Assembly (NCBI GenBank): GCA_019914995.1
Contig: CM034128.1
Location: forward strand, 3,970,501 to 4,034,500
Length of the DNA: 64,000 nt
Source of the DNA: Acanthochlamys bracteata
Taxonomy: Eukaryota; Streptophyta; Magnoliopsida; Pandanales; Velloziaceae
Direction: 5' to 3'
The translations under genes were made by a program, and so were the position numbers. This document shows positions 57,909 through 64,000 of the stretch, in pieces. Below the pieces are notes generated by a model, which saw only the letters and a program-made list of their open reading frames with translations, ran no database searches and was not told where the DNA came from. The first letter of the stretch is position 1, and each line of letters starts with the position of its first letter.

Positions 57909-60900
57909 CTAACCTATATTTGTATTATTCCCAGTGGAGTGTCTCAACAATAGATGATTGGGATTAGGTGTGTTTGCCACACTAGAATTGAACATTACAT
58001 TTGGAGAAGGTGCAGATGGAGAAGGGTGTAAAGCAGATAGAGGCAAGCGAGGCCCAAAAGAAAGCATCTGTTGTTGTTGCCTTTGTGCAAGTGGCATCTG
58101 AGCATGACCAGCCAAATTGTTTCCATAAACATGTTGCACATTTGGCTGAGTGACTGATGTTGACATGGTAGGCAGTCTAGGGTTTGAATTCATAACAGTA
58201 GCAGCACTGGCTGCCTGTGCTGTTGTACCCGATGTGGTATTTAGGGTTGCTCCGACTGGACTGTATCTGCCAGTCATCATACGAACCCTATCTGCTGACA
58301 GTCTTTGTCTCGCCTTCTCAACTTGCTCGCATTCCCTCATCAGTAAGGTCTCTATCTCTGCAAACTGCTTCAATTTCAGCTCCAACCTCTTCAGCTGCAG
58401 CAGTCAACCATAAACGAAAATGGTTGAGTTCACGCATTAAGTACGTTAGACAACAACCTACGAGAAATAAAAGTCTGTGTTATCAGATATTCATGTTGCA
58501 ATGACTTATGAGCCATGCTTTATAATTGGACAGCTATAAGCTGTGTCGGATCCAATTCACCCCCTTACGCAAGGATGGTGCAGAATTTCAGGGAGCATAT
58601 ATAACTGCACAGCATAAATGAGAATATTTTTTAAGTCTTATTTGATTTGTTAGCTCGTGTTCTGTAAAGGTTACATTATGCTTAGACTGTGGAAGGGTGT
58701 ATTCAATAATGAAACCAATCTTGAAGCATTATTACAAACTGTGAGCAGCTTGCTTTAGGTACAAAAGAAAGACTGTAATGAGATCCAAAGAGGAACCATT
58801 AACGAATCATCAATCTCCAGGTTAGTAAACAAGAAGAACCATTTCTCATTACAATCAGCCTGAATATGCATAGTTCCAAATGATTGGAGCTACTGGGCTG
58901 AGTGAATGCCAAAAAGATGGGATACTTCTAAATTCCTTTAAGTTACCTTTTATGCTTCCATGTTCATAGAATCACCTAAATTTTTTGCATTCATTCTTAG
59001 ACATAGTGCATGAGTCATCCAAACAAACTTATATACAATGTTTTGGTCACCTAGTAGTCCCATGCGTAGTCTGTACGATCTCAAGTATAGGGGTAAAATG
59101 TTTTGTCTCTTCAACAATTTCATGATGCTGTTGGTGTATACATTCACAAAATTTATAAACAAAAGCAACAAACCTGATTGTTTATGATTGTTGCAGCAAG
59201 TCTCTGGATTTCACGCTCCTCCTGATCTGCAAATAATTTTGCTTTCATTGCCGCAGCAGATAGACCGCACTTAGCAGCATGCCTGATCAACTCAGGATCC
59301 AATGGAGAGCTTGCATCTTTTCTATCTTCTAATGCATCAGCTGAGATAAATAGTTAAAGAAAACATTCAAAACTTCTGAAAAGAGAGAGCAACACTCTCC
59401 AAAACTAGGAAGAATAGGGGAAAAAAGGACCTGTGACCATACCTTTTTGATTGCTTGATTTTGGATATGATCCATATGAACCAGCTGATACATGCGCATT
59501 ATCAAAACTTGACCTTCAAATATTCAAGACATACAGATACTGTTAAATTAAATCAAACAAGCAGAAGAACACATGCATCCTAACAATCAATGATGATATC
59601 ACATGATAACACTAAGTGGCATTGTTTTCTATTAAGAGACAGTCTATCATTTCTTCATCTTAATGTGTTTCAGTGCTAAATATGTGCCAAGTCTCAGGAG
59701 AGGAAGAGAGACTAGCCTGGCAATCTAAATGAGACAAAAATATAAACATGATGTTGTACAAACTTTTCAAAGTGGCCACATTTAACCATGCCAAAGTCTT
59801 GGAAGCAGTCATTGACGAACTTAAGTCAATTCTAGTAAAAACTCTATAATTTGGTTGTTATGAAGTATGTCAATGACATCACTAGCCAAACTCCAAGAAA
59901 ACAACAAACATTATTTCCAGCATCGAAGAGGTCAAACTCAGCTAACCTTGAATCTCCTTTAGTCAGTACTTGCAATGAAGCACTCGCACAAGCAGCAGCA
60001 ACTCTTGGACCAATAGCTGATCCCAAATAGGCAACCTGCAAAAGAGAGGAGTTGAATTGGTGACAGCTTGTAATTTCTTACGAATTCTTGACCACTTCAA
60101 GAAAATAAATAAGTTGAAGACTGCATACACCCCAATACTCCAGATTTCACACCCAATTGGTTAGTACATAGACACGATTGGAAAGAACGGTTTGCTATCA
60201 TACTTGGAGAGTTGCTTATGCACTCATTTATGAGTTTACAATACTGAGCAAGGCCCCACACCAAAATATCCAGTGACTAAAAGACCAATAAGAAGCAATA
60301 TGATAATCACTTCTGTAAACTACACCAATAGAAACAAGAAATAGCTGTGTGCACCATAAATCAGCGATACAGATACTGATAGACTCACCAGAGACATAAG
60401 TGGATTTGCTGAATTGGTAAATGGGAGCTCGTTCTCAGAATGTGAGTGTTCAAGAAGAGATCCTGCAAATATAACAAATGAAAACCACAGAAGAATAGAA
60501 TTTCTTGTACTAAAGTTGTTTGCAAGGAACACAAAAAAAAACCTCAGTGATGTGTAATGAAATAAAGTATTGTACCTTTACCATTACCGATGGAATTTGA
60601 GCCTGACGCATACAAGTGTCCATTTGGAATTCCAGATGAAATGCCTGGAGGAATCTCAATATTTTCAAAAAACCCATTCTCCATTGGAAGTCGTACAAAA
60701 TGGAGTATACATTGCGCCTTTGATTTGGTCCCCACATGTTCAGCAATTTCATTCCAATTATCATTATATCTCTCGACGCCCTCCAAGAGAAGTAAGGTTT
60801 CCTGGTCAGTCCAATTATCTCCGTCTACTTCTGTTGTGTCTTTCTTGGAGTTAACTTTGAAAAAATCTATACTGGAATGTCCAATGATAAATCGGGCATT

Positions 60901-63438
60901 ATGGAAGCAATCAGTGCATAGGACAACATCAGTCTGTTCAAAAAAAGACAGCATTATAATATTTACTCTTTATTCCAGCATAAAGTATAAAATTAAAAAG
61001 TTAATGACTGTTTCCTCATCTTTCATGCAGGAGAAAATTTCAGTTATAAATTACAATTTAAGGGGAAAGGAACTCCTTCAGACTACTTATAGGTTAGATA
61101 ACCGAGTTGGCAGGTCAAAAGCATTTTAAAAAACAGGAGGAACTTTCGATCCTTAGGATACAGTATTGAAAACGTACATGCAGGAGGTTTAGAGAAAACA
61201 ATCGCACCAGATTTATTGAGGCATAGAATTTAGAACAAAATTCATGTAAACTAAATTGAACGAGCAACTACCAAAACGTAAGCTACATCTCACAACATGC
61301 ATATATCGAGGCATAGAATTTAGAACAAAAGTAGATAACGGCAGGGAAGTAAAATAAAGAAGCACTAAACTAGAATGCCAGGAATCACGAAGTTTCAGAG
61401 CCACAAAGCACAAAAGCAACTATAAAGTGCTCAAAATCTAAAACATCAAGTGACAGAAAAGCAAAGAGAGCAAAATAAATGAGAATGTATTTAGTGCACT
61501 AACAATGTTACAGGATTGAAAAAAAAAGGAGTAGGAAAAGAAAATTCAAAAAAACTTATACATCACATGAGAAAGTAATAGTTGATTTGATTGCTTTCCA
61601 GGTAAAGGGCAATTCCAGGTAAAAGGCAATTCCAGGTAAAGGGCCAAAAAAATAATAAATAAATAAATAATAGCACAGCCATCATTAGCATAAAAAAGGC
61701 TTCGAATAAGCACACATCAGGGCCACCTTATAAAGCGCATCAAGAGGGCTGCTGTGAGAATACAGTACCTCTTTCTGAGACTGGTAATGCATGTCAGGCA
61801 AAGGCCGTGAACAATAGCTGCAAGAATATTCTGACAACCGCTCCCTGATTTTTGCATCCAAATCTTCGAGCCCCGCCTCTAAACCTGTTGATCCAGAAGT
61901 CGAAGATGGCTGCAGAGAAACATCCTCAAGTCTGGCACTACATTTTGGCCTTTCAAACAATATGAGACTGTCAATAGACCTTAGAGGTGTTGTTTGAAGT
62001 GAAAGTTCCCCATTAGCTTCCTCTCTAAGAAGTGAACCAGCAATTCTAAGCCTTGGGTGCACCGAAGATGTTGCCATGTAGTTAATTATACCCCATGTGT
62101 CCAAAAACCTTACAATTCGGCTAAGGTCATATAGCTCTGCACTGGCAGCACCCAACACAAGGGATTGACAATCAGAGAATAACAACCTTCTAGTGGGGTA
62201 CTCCAAGTACTTGGCAATAATCTTGTTTCGGAGTGCAATGTACTTCTCCGGTGTGTGGTCCGGTGATTTCCCCGAGAAGAAATGTGGCACTACCTGACGT
62301 TCCAGTCGGTGCACAGTGATTGCCGAAAACCAGTCTACAGACAGCAAAAAGAAGCAAAATTAGTACAATGAACTTCATGAAAAATAATGTTTTGGAGAGG
62401 GGAAAAGGTGGAATTTCAACTGTTATAAATAACTACATCACAAACGAGTAGGTCATAAACTTAGAGGGGGAAAGACAAGTCAATCATTTGCTAAAATCTA
62501 CAACATGAGCCAATGCGAAACTTTTAGGAACTCAAAAACTGAGATTTATTATATTAGCGGGATTCACATGATAAATGACAACGCCAGCAAGCAACTTTGG
62601 CAGTTGATCCAACGCCACAAAAAACAAAAATAAAAAAAAGGATTTGTCAAGCTACAGGTATAAATTAACTAAAATGCAGGCAAATGCATGAACAGAAATC
62701 CAGTATGGACCATACCAGAGTGCATTGGAACTAAGAACAGCTGGCCATCAGGGAGTCTCTTCGTTACACCACAGCCTTCCATGAGCTGTGGCGGAGTGCA
62801 TACATAAGATGACTGCCGTTCCGCAACATCTCCACTGTTTGATTGCTGAGGAAGTGACGGGTTATCAGGAAGCACCAACGATAGTGCCTGCAGCTGCCCA
62901 TGTGAAATGTTCTCTATAAAAGCCAATGATTGCTGCAGAACCCATGAAGGTTGCCTTCCGGAACTAGCAGCACGCTCGGCCGAGACAAGAGCGACAATAG
63001 ACGGATGCGGCCGGTTAACAGCCCTGCGGAGGGCAAGAGGAAACTCCGAAATTCGGACCGCAAGCGAGTCCGATAAAACTTCGGATTCACGGAGATCAAG
63101 CACGGCGTCTGCAGCAACCATACCTCCATCGCCGTTAACATCAACCGCGCCGTTATCTTCTGCTGGTGTTCCAGTGAGGTCATTATCGTCATTTACGTCA
63201 TCTTCTTCTACTTCCTCCTCTTCTTCGTTATTTTCTTCCGTGATTTGAGGAGGCAGCTTCTTCTGTTGGTACTCTCGCTTGTGATAACCACCACCCCGCT
63301 TTCTCTTTCGCCATTTATGTCTCGAATCTTCACAACACAACCAAAAAAAATTCAAAATTAGTGAACCCTAACAGAAAACAAAAGAGAAACAAAAATTTGT
63401 GGGATTTGAATTAAAATACCAGAAGAAGCGGGTGGCAT
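57909..63438 (-). CDS. SWI3C: SWI/SNF chromatin-remodelling subunit SWI3C
   Basis: Core scaffold subunit of plant BRM-type SWI/SNF complexes in the nucleus. Nine in-phase exons: 63438-63420, 63327-62716, 62334-61769, 60933-60576, 60462-60389, 60035-59947, 59513-59443, 59340-59174, 58394-57909, coding 813 residues (Arabidopsis about 807). The start MPPASS lies on a 19-base first exon and continues DSRHKWRKRKRGGG, a basic nuclear signal. An acidic run follows (EEEEEVEEDD). The SWIRM domain covers about 225-310 (VVPHFFSGKSPDHTPEKY, FLDTWGIINYMA). A zinc-finger-like part is about 385-425 (CSYCSRPLPDMHY, VLCTDCFHNARF). The SANT/Myb domain is 437-482 (DNWTDQETLLLLEGVERY, KSKAQCILHFVRLP). The C-terminal helix (FADQEEREIQRLAATI, LKQFAEIETLLMRE) is the dimerising coiled coil, and the tail is Gln/Pro/Ser-rich. 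No break is seen. Confidence 0.95.
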
Positions 63439-63666
63439 GGACAGATCGAAGGGAGTGGAGAACAAAAAATTTTGTATTTTTGGTGAGAGAGAGAGAGAGA
63501 CAGAGGGTGGGAACAACGAACGAGCGGGCAAGTAAAAGGCTGGCTCGGCGCTGCAGCAGCACTGCAGGAACCTGACCGCGAGCTGGTGAGGGTTGGGTAA
63601 TAATTAAACTATTGTGTCCCGCGGGTATGTTGTACCATAAAGCACGTGATATTGAGATTGCTCTAC

Positions 63667-63683
63667 TGGGCCTTTAATGGGCC
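63667..63683. promoter_or_regulatory. Paired site II (TGGGCC) motifs upstream of SWI3C
   Basis: TGGGCC at 63667-63672 and 63678-63683, with GTGGGCT shortly after. Such TCP-bound site II motifs are common in promoters of plant housekeeping and proliferation genes and can act in both directions. Confidence 0.5.
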
Positions 63684-63873
63684 TTGATAAGTGGGCTATC
63701 AAAAAAAAACTTTATTGCGTTATTAATACAGGATTATCAGTTTAAAAACCTACAATCACGCAAAGACTTGGAATTTTTTGCTTCCTTTCATTAATTCAAT
63801 CAATCCAGAGATTAGTATCAGTAGTAAGAGAAAATACTGGTGAGGAACTGAAGAAGAGTTTCTTTCTTGATGA

Positions 63874-64000
63874 ATGATGGATTTAAGAACCAGGATCAAT
63901 CCCATTCAGATGAAAACTACAACCAGGTACTCCAATACCTTTGAAACTTCTAGTACTCCTGCAACTTGTTCATCTCAAAAACTTAGCCCAACCTCCATGC
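63874..64000 (+). CDS. Possible start of a + strand gene running off the right edge
   Basis: From ATGATGGATTTAAG at 63874 the frame stays open to base 64000 (42 codons, Thr/Ser-rich, MMDLRTRINPIQ). A competing frame starts at ATG 63870 (MNDGFKNQDQSH) and reaches a CAG/GTACTC donor-like site. Neither is recognised. The position opposite SWI3C and behind site II motifs makes a divergent gene plausible. Confidence 0.25.
   Translation, partial: MMDLRTRINPIQMKTTTRYSNTFETSSTPATCSSQKLSPTSM

Larger units (their letters stand above)
63439..64000. other. SWI3C leader and shared promoter region at the right edge
   Basis: A GA-rich leader (GAGAGAGAGAGAGAC near 63486-63502) and a GC-richer tract up to 63600 mark the SWI3C start. 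Beyond it lie two TGGGCC motifs and a possible start of a + strand gene. Confidence 0.45.

Overview
This is a gene-rich, AT-rich plant nuclear window, most likely from a dicot. Genes have many short GT-AG introns, and several belong to plant-only families: a QUA2/PMT-type methyltransferase, an RGLG-type copine/RING ligase, CELLULOSE SYNTHASE INTERACTIVE, an ATAF-type NAC factor and SWI3C. Intergenic DNA holds short AT-rich repeats, hAT-type MITEs and a miniature LTR element. The species cannot be named from the sequence alone. Layout: (1) 0.1-6.1 kb, + strand, the C-terminal 616 residues of DNA polymerase delta catalytic subunit, entering from the left edge. (2) 7.5-10.3 kb, - strand, a copine/RING E3 ligase (RGLG3/4 type), tail to tail with the polymerase. 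(3) 11.9-17.5 kb, - strand, a PMT24/25/26-type methyltransferase with an apparent 1.4-kb leader intron. (4) 19.8-23.2 kb, + strand, a chloroplast (thylakoid-type) ascorbate peroxidase whose exon structure is whole but whose reading frame is broken; I call it a pseudogene. (5) 24.9-28.7 kb, - strand, an ALDH3H1-like aldehyde dehydrogenase. (6) 28.7-33.4 kb, intergenic, with AT-rich repeats and one possible 61-codon gene. (7) 33.4-34.5 kb, + strand, an ATAF/NAC032-type transcription factor. (8) 34.5-39 kb, repeat-rich, including a complete TRIM element with target-site duplication. (9) 39.1-41.5 kb, - strand, a secreted A1-type aspartic protease. (10) 43.5-51.4 kb, - strand, a 2134-residue CSI3-like armadillo/C2 protein. 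(11) 52.6-54.2 kb, two copies of a 624-bp hAT-type MITE in opposite orientation. (12) 54.4-56.7 kb, + strand, 8-oxoguanine DNA glycosylase OGG1, convergent with (13) 57.9-63.4 kb, - strand, SWI/SNF subunit SWI3C. The last few hundred bases may start another + strand gene. These genes do not form a pathway. Their grouping looks like old conserved synteny: from memory, the Arabidopsis counterparts lie in three local clusters (At5g63960/63970/64030; At1g77450/77460/77480/77490; At1g21700/21710). The most notable points are the broken ascorbate peroxidase at its ancestral position, the paired inverted MITEs with clean 8-bp target duplications, the intact TRIM, and a dispersed AT-rich repeat family with a dozen or so copies in 64 kb. 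All exon boundaries were read by eye from splice consensus, reading-frame phase and recalled family sequences; no alignment was run.
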